From the NCBI GenBank assembly GCA_947085815.1, contig CAMTXU010000002.1:1-64000 (forward strand): 64,000 bases of DNA, given 5' to 3'. The notes under the pieces were generated by a model. That model was given only the letters and a program-made list of their open reading frames with translations. It was not told where the DNA came from and ran no database searches. The position numbers and the translations under genes were made by a program. This DNA comes from Fen-1258 sp947085815. Its GTDB lineage: Bacteria; Bacteroidota; Ignavibacteria; Ignavibacteriales; Melioribacteraceae. This document shows positions 16,339 to 26,040 of the stretch, piece by piece. Position 1 is the first letter of the stretch. Every line of letters begins with the position of its first letter.

Positions 16339-17304
16339 ATGGCTCCTCAATTTATCATCTCAGTTGATCTTGGCGGCACTAAGATATTATCGGCATTAAT
16401 AAATTCCGGTAATGAAATCGTCTCCCGGATTAAAATTTCCACTGATAAAGAGAAAGGAAACAAATACCTGGTCAAGTCGATTGCCGGTTGTATAAAGAAA
16501 TTATTGGGAGAGAATAAACTAAATGAAAAAGATGTCAGGGCTGTTTGCCTCGGCGTTCCGGGAACGGTAAATCCTGTAACCGGGTTAATTGGGAGCGCGC
16601 CGAATCTTGGAATTACCGAATTTAATATTAAAGAAGCGCTCGAAGAAGAAACTGCCATCCCGGTATTGATAGAGAATGATGTTAACCTTGCCGGGCTTGG
16701 CATAAAAAATTTTGAGTTGGGATTGGATGCTAAAAACATGCTCGTTGTTTTTATTGGTACCGGAATTGGCTCGGCATTATTTTTTGATGGGAAAATTTAT
16801 AGAGGTTCATCATTCTTTGCCGGGGAGATCGGTCACATAGTTGTTGAGCCAAAAGGAGAGTTCTCCGCTTTTTCAAACCGCGCTACTCTGGAATTAAGAG
16901 CCAGCCGAACTGCCATTGTCCGAGATATTAAAAGAGGGTTGAATAAAGGGAAAAAAAGTATTCTAAAAGATTACAAATCACCAAAAAAACAATTGAAAAG
17001 CAAAGCTCTTGCAGCGGCAGTGAATAAAGGGGACCAGCTTGCGGTTAAATGTGTCGGTAGAGCAGCCACTACAATCGGGACGGTTCTCGGCAGTCTTACA
17101 ACGCTTCTGAACATTGATACAATCGTGCTTGGAGGCGGAGTGATTGAGGCGATGCACGAATTTATGATACCCAAAATTACAGAAGCATTGAAAAATTCTG
17201 TTTTAAAAGAACCGGGAGAAATTGTCAGAATTCTTGAGACTAAACTCGGCGATGACGCTGCACTCTACGGTGGAATTGCTTTAGCCGAAGAATTTTTAAT
17301 TTAG
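16339..17304 (+). CDS. ROK-family sugar kinase lacking the zinc cysteines
   Basis: 321 residues. SVDLGGTKI at the N-terminus binds phosphate, IENDVNLAGLG near residue 112 holds the catalytic Asp, and GTGIGSALFFDGKIYRG near 138 and GEIGHIVVEPKG near 160 are ROK landmarks. The usual CxCGxxGC zinc cluster after GHxxV is replaced by SAFSNRATLE, so all ligand cysteines are gone while the His is kept. Probably a glucokinase or related hexose kinase. The MITE-like repeat begins directly at its stop codon. Confidence 0.85.
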   Translation: MAPQFIISVDLGGTKILSALINSGNEIVSRIKISTDKEKGNKYLVKSIAGCIKKLLGENKLNEKDVRAVCLGVPGTVNPVTGLIGSAPNLGITEFNIKEALEEETAIPVLIENDVNLAGLGIKNFELGLDAKNMLVVFIGTGIGSALFFDGKIYRGSSFFAGEIGHIVVEPKGEFSAFSNRATLELRASRTAIVRDIKRGLNKGKKSILKDYKSPKKQLKSKALAAAVNKGDQLAVKCVGRAATTIGTVLGSLTTLLNIDTIVLGGGVIEAMHEFMIPKITEALKNSVLKEPGEIVRILETKLGDDAALYGGIALAEEFLI

Positions 17305-17462
17305 GAGGCTTCTAATCACATAGTGTGATGCCTATGGCAAAACTATTTTTTTAATAAACGCTGAAAAACGGAGACCCGCCTGCCATGCCTGCAGCAGATA
17401 AACCGGACGGGCAGGTAAAGCAGATTTCCGCTGATCATTTTTGTTGTTTTTAGAAGTCCCCC
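17304..17462 (+). repeat. MITE-like element, copy A
   Basis: 159 bp with terminal inverted repeats GGAGGCTTCTAA and (inverted) GGGGGACTTCTAA. Near-identical to the inverted copy at 30523-30685. The interior has a GC-rich imperfect hairpin (GCCTGCC..GGGCAGG) and no gene. TTA flanks both ends, compatible with a short target duplication. It starts at the last base of the ROK kinase stop codon. Confidence 0.85.
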
Positions 17463-17515
17463 TTAGTACGGATTTTCAATTAGTCTTCTGAAACTTTGAG
17501 CGAATGGAAAAGTGG

Positions 17516-19459
17516 TTACTGTAACTCAAAACTCTTTTCTATCTCTTCTATCTGATGAATAATTTCCGTCCAGTTGTTGTATTCAAAATCGAGTTGTGAT
17601 TTAGTCTTTTCGTAGTCAAGGTTTTTTTCTTTAGAAAGTTGAGGATTGCTGAATATTTTAGGATTGACTAGCTCTTCCTCCAATTTACTTTTAGCGGATT
17701 CCAACTTAGCTATTTCGGCTTCGCATTTATCGAGTGTTTTTTTAAGATCTTTTGTTAATACAAATTTTTGCTGCCGAATTTCTGCTTCCAATCTTTTCTG
17801 ATCTTTACGATTCGACTTTGGATCTGCCAATCTAATTTCTTGCGCGGTTTCCTTTTCTTTTTTTTGTTTCTGAAGGTAATAACCAATTCCGCCCGCAATA
17901 ACTTTCACATGTTGATCACGGATTTCAAGAACTTTATTGGTAATTGGCTCCAGGAAATCGATATCATGAGAAACAATAATAAGAGAGCCGGTAAATTCTC
18001 TTAACGCATGTTTCAAAATTTCTTTTGAGGAGAAATCCAGATGATTTGTGGGTTCATCGAGTATTATTAGATTGCTTGGTGTCAGCAATAAGCGAGCAAG
18101 AGCTACTCGGCTCTTTTCACCTCCCGATAAAACTTTTATTTTCTTAAATACATCATCACCGGAAAAAAGGAAAGAACCCAAAATTGATCTCAAATGTCCA
18201 ACACTCAAATCGCTATTAATCTCTTCGAGCGTGTCAATCAAATCATCCTCAGGATTCAAGGCGTCCGCCACTTCCTGCTCGTAATAAGAAAATAAAGTGT
18301 TGTGTCCGTAAATTAATTCTCCGCCGCTCGGTTCAAGTTTTTCGCCAATAATTTTGGCAAGAGTAGTTTTACCCGCACCGTTTGGACCAACAATAGCAAT
18401 CTTATCTCCCCGCTCGATGAGCATACTGACGTCTTTTAATACCGATAATTCACCATAAGATTTTGAAACATTTTTTAATTCGACAGGGACAATCCCGCTC
18501 CTTGGCGGATCGGGAAATCTTAACTCAATTCTTTTCTCTTCCTCGGCTATTGAGATTGTATCAAGCTTTTCAAGTTGTTTGATTCTGCTCTGAACTTGTT
18601 TGGCTTTGGTGGATTTATAACGGAAACGTTCAATAAATTTTTCCGTCTCTTTAATTTTTTTCTCTTGCGCTTTTTGTTGTGAGCGAAGCTGAATATCCCG
18701 CTCGTCCTTAAATTTTAGATAGGCAGCATAATTTCCGGGGAAAAAACTGATATGTTTATCGAACACTTCAAGAGTTTTATTTGTAACACTGTTTACAAAA
18801 TGCCTATCGTGAGAAACAATTATAAGAGAACCTTTGAAATTCTCAAGGAATTCTTCCAGCCAGGTTAGAGTGTCAAGGTCAAGATGATTTGTAGGTTCAT
18901 CAAGAAGAATTAAATCATTTTCAGCGAGAAGAATTTGTGCAAGTTGAATACGCATTTGCCATCCACCGGAAAACTCGGCTGTATTCCGGCTAAAATCCTT
19001 GCTCTTAAAACCAAGCCCCTCGAGCACTTTTTCAATTCTGGAATCAGCAGAATAAAAATCGATTTCCTCTTTTTTGTGATGGATCTCGCCAAGTTCCTCA
19101 AGCAATTCTTCACGATCTTCATCAGATAGAAAAGGATAATTGAGCCCATCAATAATTTCTAATTCTCTTTCATCTAAAGATTTTAAATCCGGCAGGGAAG
19201 ACTTTACCTCCTCGAAAAGAGTTTGTCCTTTTGAAGAGATTAAATCTTGCTGAAGATATCCGATGCGAATCCCTCTTTGCCGGTATATCTCGCCAGACTC
19301 GGGATGTTCGATACCATAAAGAAGTTTCAGTAATGTTGATTTGCCAGTACCGTTCGAACCGACGAGAGCTATTTTATCATGTTTACCAATTCTGAGGTTT
19401 ACATTTTCAAAAAGATTTTCCCCGGTAAATTGAATCGAAAGTTTTTTTATATCAATCAT
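17516..19459 (-). CDS. ABC-F family ATPase
   Basis: 647 residues with two ABC ATPase domains and no membrane segments. Walker A motifs: GSNGTGKST near residue 35 and GPNGAGKTT near 355; signature motifs FSGGWQMRIQLA and LSGGEKSRVALA; Walker B LILLDEPTNHLDL and LIILDEPTNHLDF. The linker between domains (about 245-300, lysine-rich) is the P-site tRNA interaction motif, and a C-terminal coiled coil (about 560-645) resembles Uup/YdiF. ABC-F proteins act on ribosomes. It is not a transporter; the exact subfamily is uncertain. Confidence 0.93.
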   Translation of the reverse strand: MIDIKKLSIQFTGENLFENVNLRIGKHDKIALVGSNGTGKSTLLKLLYGIEHPESGEIYRQRGIRIGYLQQDLISSKGQTLFEEVKSSLPDLKSLDERELEIIDGLNYPFLSDEDREELLEELGEIHHKKEEIDFYSADSRIEKVLEGLGFKSKDFSRNTAEFSGGWQMRIQLAQILLAENDLILLDEPTNHLDLDTLTWLEEFLENFKGSLIIVSHDRHFVNSVTNKTLEVFDKHISFFPGNYAAYLKFKDERDIQLRSQQKAQEKKIKETEKFIERFRYKSTKAKQVQSRIKQLEKLDTISIAEEEKRIELRFPDPPRSGIVPVELKNVSKSYGELSVLKDVSMLIERGDKIAIVGPNGAGKTTLAKIIGEKLEPSGGELIYGHNTLFSYYEQEVADALNPEDDLIDTLEEINSDLSVGHLRSILGSFLFSGDDVFKKIKVLSGGEKSRVALARLLLTPSNLIILDEPTNHLDFSSKEILKHALREFTGSLIIVSHDIDFLEPITNKVLEIRDQHVKVIAGGIGYYLQKQKKEKETAQEIRLADPKSNRKDQKRLEAEIRQQKFVLTKDLKKTLDKCEAEIAKLESAKSKLEEELVNPKIFSNPQLSKEKNLDYEKTKSQLDFEYNNWTEIIHQIEEIEKSFELQ

Positions 19460-19496
19460 TATTTCTCAAATATTCAGATCAAAATTAATTTCCCGG

Positions 19497-21746
19497 TCAC
19501 TGCTTCTTTATTACCGCTACTTTGGAAGTTTTAACTTTATTTGCTTCTTCATCATAAGCAACAATTAGATAAACTCCGCTTGATACCAAGTTGCCGTTCA
19601 AGTCTTTCCCGTCCCAAAATGCAATCTTCCCGCCCGGTGATTTAAAATCGTGGACCAAATTTCCGGTGATATTATAAATCTTGATGCTGCTGTTTTTCAC
19701 AAGTCCTTCTATCGTTAAAGAAACCGCCTCGTTGCTTATCACAAACGGATTTGGATAAATAAAAATTTCACTAAAATTTTGAAGCGGTTGAATCGATGCG
19801 GTTTGAAGCAAAGCTAATCCGTAATCTGTTCCTATATAAGCTATTCCATTCTTTGCGTCAAAGGCAATGCTTTTGATGTCGTCACTTGGCAGCGGGCTGT
19901 TTTTTGTGCTGTACTGGTTGATCAGCTTAACCCCATCCGATGATAATACAAATACTCCTTGTTTTGTTCCTATCCACTTTTGGTCAAGGGGATCTACAGC
20001 TATACATGTTACGGTTTGATTATTAACTGCGAAACCAAGATTTTTTGTTACTTTAATTTTTGTTGCGTCTGTTCTCACATCTACAGCCGGAATCACGTTT
20101 ACTCCAATGTTTGTTCCGATCCACAAGTTGCCTCTAACATCAACCGCTAATGCTGTAATCAAGTCACTTAGAAGATTATTACTTGAGTTTAGATATCCTT
20201 GCACATCATCTGTGGTATTGTCCAACGTTTTATTCTCATTAAAATAATATAATCCAAATCTTCCGTTGATAGTGACAGTAAACCATTTAGTGTCGTATTG
20301 ATCTATTATAAGTTTATCTAAATTATCTCCCTCTGTCAGTGAGGGATTAGTAAACGCAAAATGAATCCATTGGTTCTGTTTTGTAAAGACACTCAACGGT
20401 TTTCTAGAAGCGGATTGGGTGTTGAGAATCCACAAATTCCCTTTAGAATCAGTTTTAGAGTCGGGTATCGCAACAAATTTATTATCGCTTGGAATTCCAA
20501 TTAACGAACTATTGTTCGCGTTATAAGTTTGGAAAGAATTGTTCTTAAAAATGGTAATGCCTTGCCCCCAGTTTGAAAGATAGATTGCGCTGTCTTGTGC
20601 GGCGTAAACATTATAATAGTCATTCGATGGGAGAGCGGGATAAAAAGTTTTGTTATAAACTTTCCAATTTTTTCCATCAAATGCGAAAAATCCCTTGCCT
20701 GTGTTATCCTTACCGGTGGCTACCCATAAGGTGCCAAGTGGATCGACGGATAAATTAACAAATAAATTGCCTGCCGGTCCATTTGGGTTAAGCGTGCGCA
20801 AAATATTGTTTTTAAGTTCTATCAATCCCTGCGATGTTGATACATATATCGTCTGGTCAACGGTTATGGAAATAGAGCTAAAGGTTAGATTCTCATTTGT
20901 GTAAAGTATAGTTGATTGTCCGCCCGAGTATTTTAATACCTGGCTTGAAGTTGCAGCGTACAAAGTAGTTCCGGAAACTTTCATACTTCGGATGTTCTTC
21001 CCGTCAAAAGCGAATAATTGCCACGAACCATTGATGAATTTATAAATTCCATTTGAAGTGGCAAGTAATATTTGTCCGTTAAGTTCCACTATTTGCTTGG
21101 CTGAAGGAACGGGGAAAGAAGGTAAGAAGGAATTAAGTTGAAAAGTGTTCCATGACTCCGGCGCGGATAAATTGGTTGTTCCCGGTTTTTGAACAGCTAC
21201 TCCATTTTCTGCAACCGCGTAAATGAGTGATGATTTATAAGCGCTGATTATTTTTGACTCAGCTGGAAAACTTCCAAGCTTCAAAAAGGAATCTATAAAA
21301 GAGAGTGTCTTGGCGCTAATAAGCGCAAGTCCGAAATCGAACGAGATAAATACGGAATCCCCCTTCACATAAATTTGGTTGACCTGCTTTTGCGTTTTCC
21401 CGGATGAAAATATATCGATTATTTTGATAACGGAATTATCTTGAGGGTTAAAGACATTGATATATCCCTCCTGCGTACCGAACCAAACTTTATTCGAGTT
21501 ATCCACAGCAACCGATGTGAGAGCCTGGCTATTTAATCCGTCAACTTTATTAACTGTTGTGTAACTGCTGTCGGCAAAATTAAACTTAAACGCGGCGCCA
21601 TCTGTTGCCGCCCAAATTCCGGTGGATGTAACTGCGGCGTCGTTAATTTTTTTCATATCGGAATAAATTTTCCATTGTCCGATAGATTGTGCATTGATGA
21701 TTGTAGCAAATACAATAAGGATCAAGCAAATTTTTAGCTCTCGCAT
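19497..21746 (-). CDS. porZ: PorZ-like T9SS component with two propellers and sorting domain
   Basis: 749 residues from the ATG at 21746, chosen because GAGGAG lies just before it and it begins a clean signal peptide (MRELKICLILIVFATIINAQ). The N-terminal IGQWKIYSDMKKINDA..KVDGLNSQ matches PorZ propellers; many 'WFGTQEG', 'WVATGKD', 'WIGTNIG' and 'WIGTKQG' repeats mark two beta-propellers. The C-terminus has an FIYPNPFV..IYNITGNLV..SSGVYLIVAYD sorting domain (about 675-749). In P. gingivalis PorZ is a surface component of T9SS that supplies the anchor to the sortase PorU. A generic two-component-sensor-like propeller is the alternative. Confidence 0.8.
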   Translation of the reverse strand: MRELKICLILIVFATIINAQSIGQWKIYSDMKKINDAAVTSTGIWAATDGAAFKFNFADSSYTTVNKVDGLNSQALTSVAVDNSNKVWFGTQEGYINVFNPQDNSVIKIIDIFSSGKTQKQVNQIYVKGDSVFISFDFGLALISAKTLSFIDSFLKLGSFPAESKIISAYKSSLIYAVAENGVAVQKPGTTNLSAPESWNTFQLNSFLPSFPVPSAKQIVELNGQILLATSNGIYKFINGSWQLFAFDGKNIRSMKVSGTTLYAATSSQVLKYSGGQSTILYTNENLTFSSISITVDQTIYVSTSQGLIELKNNILRTLNPNGPAGNLFVNLSVDPLGTLWVATGKDNTGKGFFAFDGKNWKVYNKTFYPALPSNDYYNVYAAQDSAIYLSNWGQGITIFKNNSFQTYNANNSSLIGIPSDNKFVAIPDSKTDSKGNLWILNTQSASRKPLSVFTKQNQWIHFAFTNPSLTEGDNLDKLIIDQYDTKWFTVTINGRFGLYYFNENKTLDNTTDDVQGYLNSSNNLLSDLITALAVDVRGNLWIGTNIGVNVIPAVDVRTDATKIKVTKNLGFAVNNQTVTCIAVDPLDQKWIGTKQGVFVLSSDGVKLINQYSTKNSPLPSDDIKSIAFDAKNGIAYIGTDYGLALLQTASIQPLQNFSEIFIYPNPFVISNEAVSLTIEGLVKNSSIKIYNITGNLVHDFKSPGGKIAFWDGKDLNGNLVSSGVYLIVAYDEEANKVKTSKVAVIKKQ

Positions 21747-21865
21747 GAACTCCTCAACTCTGTTTTTATTTAAATGATTATTTAAGACGCTTGGCAAATT
21801 TACAGTTTTTAGCGTGAACAAAAAGTGGAAAAATATTTCATGCGTCTCTGTTTTGGTGAGATAAT

Positions 21866-22696
21866 TTATGAGCTGTGTTTATGAACCATTTTTTTCATTG
21901 CATCGAAATGATTTTGACCAAGAACAAATTTACCGAGATTTTCTTCATCCATCTTTTTCCCGCCGTGGTAATCGGATCCGCCCGATTCCAACAAACAATA
22001 TTGGTTAACTATCCCGCGGTAAAATTGAATTTGATTTTCACTATGAGAAGGATGAATACATTCAATGCCGTCTATACCTGCTTTTATTAAACTTAGAAGT
22101 AAATTTTCTTTCATATAACCAGGATGAGCGATAAACGATAATCCATTAGCATCACTTATCAATTTTAACGCACTCTGAGATGATACATGAATTTTTCTCT
22201 CAAACGCCGGTCCGTAATCACCAATATATTTTTCGAACGCTTCATTGTAGTTATTGATTATTCCGAGTTCAATCATAGCATACGCAATATGTGGGCGGCC
22301 AATGGCGCAATTCTGCGCATGCGCTACAACATCATCCATGGAAATTTTAAGACCTAGGTTTCTTAACTTTTGCACCATTCTTTTTGCGCGGTGCATCCGC
22401 TCATCTCGAAAGAAACTCAGATACTTTAAAAGCTCTTCGCTATCAATATCAATAAAATATGCCAGGAGATGAATTTCTTTATCATCCACATCTGTACTTA
22501 TCTCGAGTCCGGGAATTATTTCTATTCCTAAATCTTTTGCGCAGACTGTAGCCTCTTTAATACCATTAATGCTGTCATGGTCTGTGATGCTAATAATGTC
22601 CAGCCCGCGTTGATGGGCTTTCTCAACAAGTTCAACAGGAGAAAAAACACCGTCCGAATAATTTGTGTGAGTGTGAAGATCAATTTTAAGGGGCAT
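21866..22696 (-). CDS. PHP-domain phosphoesterase
   Basis: 276 residues from the ATG at 22696, immediately after the stop of the Crp-like gene; an in-frame ATG at 22732 inside that gene is possible but adds unlikely residues. Metal-binding motifs DLHTHTNYSDG near the start, SITDHDS near residue 37, FIAHPGY near 186 and SGSDYHG near 245 define the PHP family of RNase AM/nucleotide 3',5'-bisphosphatase (YciV/TrpH) type. Role probably in nucleotide or RNA turnover; exact substrate not evident. Confidence 0.88.
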   Translation of the reverse strand: MPLKIDLHTHTNYSDGVFSPVELVEKAHQRGLDIISITDHDSINGIKEATVCAKDLGIEIIPGLEISTDVDDKEIHLLAYFIDIDSEELLKYLSFFRDERMHRAKRMVQKLRNLGLKISMDDVVAHAQNCAIGRPHIAYAMIELGIINNYNEAFEKYIGDYGPAFERKIHVSSQSALKLISDANGLSFIAHPGYMKENLLLSLIKAGIDGIECIHPSHSENQIQFYRGIVNQYCLLESGGSDYHGGKKMDEENLGKFVLGQNHFDAMKKMVHKHSS

Positions 22697-22697
22697 A

Positions 22698-23378
22698 TTA
22701 GATGAACATTCCCTTGAATTTTTCATAATCAAGGATTTTTAATTTCGATCCCTCTAATTCAACAAGACCTTTCTTCGCAAATGAATGCAGAGTCCGTGAA
22801 ATGGTTTCTCTTGAGGTACCTGCCATGTTGGCTAAATCTTGTTGCAGCGGAAGTTTGTCAATTTCAACTTTGCCTTGTTTGATTTTTCCGATATCATCGG
22901 CTAATTGAAGAATGACAGTCGCAACTTTTCCCTCGGCGTCTTTTAGCGAGAGAGCTTTAATTTTCATATCTGCCGAACGCAATCTCTTGGTCATTTCTTG
23001 GAGCAAAGCCACAGAAATTTCCGGATAATCGTGTAATAAATTCAAGAAATCGTTTCGTTGCAGTAGAAATAATTCCGTTTCCTCAATGGAGGTAACGGTT
23101 GCAGAGCGGGTTAATCCATCAAGAATTGCCATCTCGCCAAAGAAATCACTATCACCAAGAATACTAAGAATTACCTCACGCCCATCACTACTTGAACGTG
23201 CGACTTTAACTTTTCCGGTAACGATCACAAAAAGTGCTGTGCCGGATTCTTCTTCCATCAAAATCACATCATTTTTCTTGTAATGTTTATGAGAACCAAT
23301 TCTTTCAATTTTTTCGAGAGTCTCACTAGGAAGATCGGAAAAAATCGGGACGAATGATAAAAACTCGGTCGGAGCCAT
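22698..23378 (-). CDS. Crp/Fnr-family transcriptional regulator
   Basis: 226 residues. A cyclic-nucleotide-binding domain occupies roughly residues 10-125 (GSHKHYKKNDVI.., FFGEMAILDGLTRSATV resembles the phosphate-binding cassette, with the Arg present), then a dimer helix, then a winged helix-turn-helix (about 165-220) with QQDLANMAGTSRETISRTLH as the recognition segment. No Fnr-type cysteine cluster is visible. The PHP gene follows with a 1-bp gap. Upstream it diverges from gap, so control of glycolysis is possible but not shown. Confidence 0.92.
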   Translation of the reverse strand: MAPTEFLSFVPIFSDLPSETLEKIERIGSHKHYKKNDVILMEEESGTALFVIVTGKVKVARSSSDGREVILSILGDSDFFGEMAILDGLTRSATVTSIEETELFLLQRNDFLNLLHDYPEISVALLQEMTKRLRSADMKIKALSLKDAEGKVATVILQLADDIGKIKQGKVEIDKLPLQQDLANMAGTSRETISRTLHSFAKKGLVELEGSKLKILDYEKFKGMFI

Positions 23379-23566
23379 AGTGATCCTCGGCTATTGAAGT
23401 TATAAGATTAGTGTTTAGTTTTCTACACTCAAGATAATTTTTTCGCATCAAATCAACAATCTTTATCTTAGAATAATTTATGTTCTCCACCCAAATTGAA
23501 ACTTCATTATCGATTATCTATATTTGACATGGAATTTAATAAAATTATGTACGAAGGAGTATTAAA

Positions 23567-24622
23567 ATGGCAGTTAAAATTGGCATTAACGGATTTGGCA
23601 GAATTGGCAGACAGTTGATAAGCGTTTTATCAGACAGAGGTCTTCTTGGAAAGGAAGTTGATATCGTTGCGGTTGTAGATGTTAGCACTGACGCAAAATA
23701 TTTTGCTTACCAATTAAAGTATGATTCTGTTCATGGAAAATTTAAAGGTACTATTAGCAGCGAGAAATCTTCAGCATCGGTTGAAACTGATGACGTTCTT
23801 GTAGTGAATGGCAGCAAGATTAAATGTGTTATGGCTCAGAAAGATCCGTCACAATTGCCATGGAAAGAACTCGGTGTCGATATCGTGATTGAATCAACAG
23901 GATTATTTACAGATTCTGAAAAAGCAAAAGGGCATATCACCGCCGGCGCAAAGAAAGTTTTAATTTCCGCTCCCGGCAAAGGCGATGTTAAGACGCTCGT
24001 AATCGGTGTGAATGACAATGAGTACGATGCTGTAAAACATCCGATAGTTTCAAACGCATCTTGTACCACAAACTGTTTAGCTCCGGTTGTTTATGTTTTG
24101 TTGAAAGAGGGAATTGGAATTGAAAGCGGATTGATGACTACAATTCACTCTTACACTGCTACGCAAAAAACAGTTGACGGACCATCAAAGAAAGATTGGA
24201 GAGGCGGACGTGCCGCGGCAATCAATATAATCCCTTCCAGCACCGGCGCTGCTAAGGCTGTGGGAGAAGTTCTTCCTCAAACAAAAGGAAAATTAACCGG
24301 AATGTCATTCAGAGTTCCAACCGCAAATGTTTCGGTAGTTGACTTGACCTTCCGTTCAGAAAAGGATACTTCAATTGAAGAGATTGATTCATTGATGAAA
24401 AAAGCATCCGAGACCTACCTTAAAGGAATTCTCGGTTATTGCAACGAAGAAGTTGTTTCAACAGATTTCGTTCACGATGAGAGATCGTCCATTTATGATT
24501 CACTTGCTACAGTAGGTAACAACTTAAAAGGCGAGAAGAGATTCTTCAAAGTTGTTTCGTGGTACGACAACGAGTGGGGCTATTCCTGCCGCGTTGTTGA
24601 TCTGTTAATGAAAATGATTTAG
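23567..24622 (+). CDS. gap: Glyceraldehyde-3-phosphate dehydrogenase, type I
   Basis: Oxidises glyceraldehyde-3-phosphate to 1,3-bisphosphoglycerate with NAD. 351 residues, slightly longer than usual. INGFGRIGRQ at the N-terminus binds NAD, the active-site block SNASCTTNCLAPV is near residue 160, and the C-terminal WYDNEWGYSCRVVDL is intact. AAGGAG precedes the ATG. pgk follows in the same direction after a terminator-like hairpin, so gap can be expressed above pgk. Confidence 0.98.
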   Translation: MAVKIGINGFGRIGRQLISVLSDRGLLGKEVDIVAVVDVSTDAKYFAYQLKYDSVHGKFKGTISSEKSSASVETDDVLVVNGSKIKCVMAQKDPSQLPWKELGVDIVIESTGLFTDSEKAKGHITAGAKKVLISAPGKGDVKTLVIGVNDNEYDAVKHPIVSNASCTTNCLAPVVYVLLKEGIGIESGLMTTIHSYTATQKTVDGPSKKDWRGGRAAAINIIPSSTGAAKAVGEVLPQTKGKLTGMSFRVPTANVSVVDLTFRSEKDTSIEEIDSLMKKASETYLKGILGYCNEEVVSTDFVHDERSSIYDSLATVGNNLKGEKRFFKVVSWYDNEWGYSCRVVDLLMKMI

Positions 24623-24645
24623 TAAATCAAAATTATTTTTGAGTC

Positions 24646-24683
24646 AAGACGCAGACCATCAAGTTTTGGCTGCGTCTTTTTTT
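24646..24683 (+). terminator. Intrinsic terminator between gap and pgk
   Basis: AAGACGCAG pairs with CTGCGTCTT across a ~15-base loop that can pair further (CCA/TGG), followed by TTTTT. It lies 23 bp after the gap stop and ends 32 bp before the pgk start, so it would end or attenuate gap transcripts before pgk. Confidence 0.85.
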
Positions 24684-24714
24684 AGGAATTGTCTTTTTGC
24701 TATGGAGGAGTAAA

Positions 24715-25914
24715 ATGAAAAAATTGAGTATTGACAAAGTAAATCTTAAAGGCAAACGTATTCTTGTGCGTGTGGATTTTAATGTTCCCTTAGATGAAAA
24801 TTTTAAAATAACGGATGATATCAGAATTACTGCTTCGCTTCCTACCATCAAAAAAATTATTGGGGATGGCGCACGATGTATACTTATGAGCCATCTTGGA
24901 AGACCTAAAGGCGGACCAAATCCTAAATACAGTTTGAAACCTGTTGCCGTCCGCCTTGGCGAATTGTTGGAAATGGATGTCAAGTTTGCGCCGGATTGTG
25001 TCGGCGACCAGGTGAAAGCAATTGTCAGTTCCATGAATGACGGAGAAGTACTTTTACTTGAAAATTTACGCTTTCATCCGGAAGAAGAAAAAAATGTAGT
25101 AGAGTTCGCTCAGCAGCTTGCCGAACTTGGAGATGTTTACATTAACGATGCGTTTGGCAGTGCTCATCGTGCACACGCTTCAACCGAAGGTGTAACAAAG
25201 TTTATTAAAATTTGCGCATCAGGTTATCTGATGCAGAAAGAACTCGACTATCTTGGTGAGGCAATAGCAAACCCGGTTCGTCCCTTAACCGCAATCTTAG
25301 GTGGATCAAAAATTTCCGGTAAAATTGATGTAATCGAAAATCTCCTGCCTAAGGTTGATAATCTTTTAATCGGCGGCGGTATGGCTTATACATTTTATAA
25401 GGCTATGGGTTATGAGATCGGATATTCTCTGCTGGAAAAAGAAAAAATTGATCTTGCAAAAGGAATGCTCGAAAAATTCAAAACTTCTAAGGCAAAAGTT
25501 TTGTTACCAATAGATAATGTGGTCGCACCTGAATTTAAGAATGATTCTCCTTCGGCTGTGGTTGATGCCGATAAAATACCATGCGACAAGATGGGATTAG
25601 ATATTGGACCTAGAACAATTGAAGAATTTAAGAGCATAATTCTCTCGAGCAAGACTATTATTTGGAATGGCCCGATGGGAGTATTCGAATTCGATAATTT
25701 TGCTAACGGAACCGATACAATTGCCGGTGCGTTGGCAGAGGCTACTAGAAATGGTGCTGTAACAATTATCGGTGGTGGTGATTCCGCCGCTGCAATTAAA
25801 AAAGCCGGACTTGATGATAAAGTTTCTCACGTTTCAACGGGCGGCGGCGCATCATTAGAATTTTTGGAAGGAAAGATTCTTCCCGGTGTTGAAGCATTGA
25901 ATGATGACGTGTAG
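24715..25914 (+). CDS. pgk: Phosphoglycerate kinase
   Basis: Makes ATP from 1,3-bisphosphoglycerate. 399 residues from the ATG at 24715, chosen over an upstream in-frame ATG because GGAGGA lies 6-10 bases before it. RVDFNVPLD near residue 20, SHLGRPKGGPNPK near 58, LLENLRFHPEE near 108, the nucleotide loop ILGGSKISGKI near 198, and the C-terminal GGGDSAAAIKKAG and STGGGASLEFLEG are all present. Confidence 0.98.
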   Translation: MKKLSIDKVNLKGKRILVRVDFNVPLDENFKITDDIRITASLPTIKKIIGDGARCILMSHLGRPKGGPNPKYSLKPVAVRLGELLEMDVKFAPDCVGDQVKAIVSSMNDGEVLLLENLRFHPEEEKNVVEFAQQLAELGDVYINDAFGSAHRAHASTEGVTKFIKICASGYLMQKELDYLGEAIANPVRPLTAILGGSKISGKIDVIENLLPKVDNLLIGGGMAYTFYKAMGYEIGYSLLEKEKIDLAKGMLEKFKTSKAKVLLPIDNVVAPEFKNDSPSAVVDADKIPCDKMGLDIGPRTIEEFKSIILSSKTIIWNGPMGVFEFDNFANGTDTIAGALAEATRNGAVTIIGGGDSAAAIKKAGLDDKVSHVSTGGGASLEFLEGKILPGVEALNDDV

Positions 25915-25915
25915 A

Positions 25916-25975
25916 AAAGATCAAGAGCATGATTTTATATTTCTTTCTTGCTCTTGCTCATATTCTTACTCTTAT
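25916..25975. repeat. GAGCAAGA-type dispersed hairpin repeat
   Basis: After the pgk stop, AGATCAAGAGCATGA faces TTGCTCTTGCTCATATTC in inverted orientation, followed by further CTTACTCTTATTC units. The same vocabulary (GAGCAAGA, GAATAAGAG and complements) occurs at 38690-38785 and 58368-58440. It can form an imperfect stem and may also act as a transcript end for pgk. Confidence 0.6.
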
Positions 25976-26040
25976 TCACTGTATAATTGTGTATGTTAGC
26001 GCAACTGAAAAAATAGATTGTAAATTTTACTGGAATGTAA

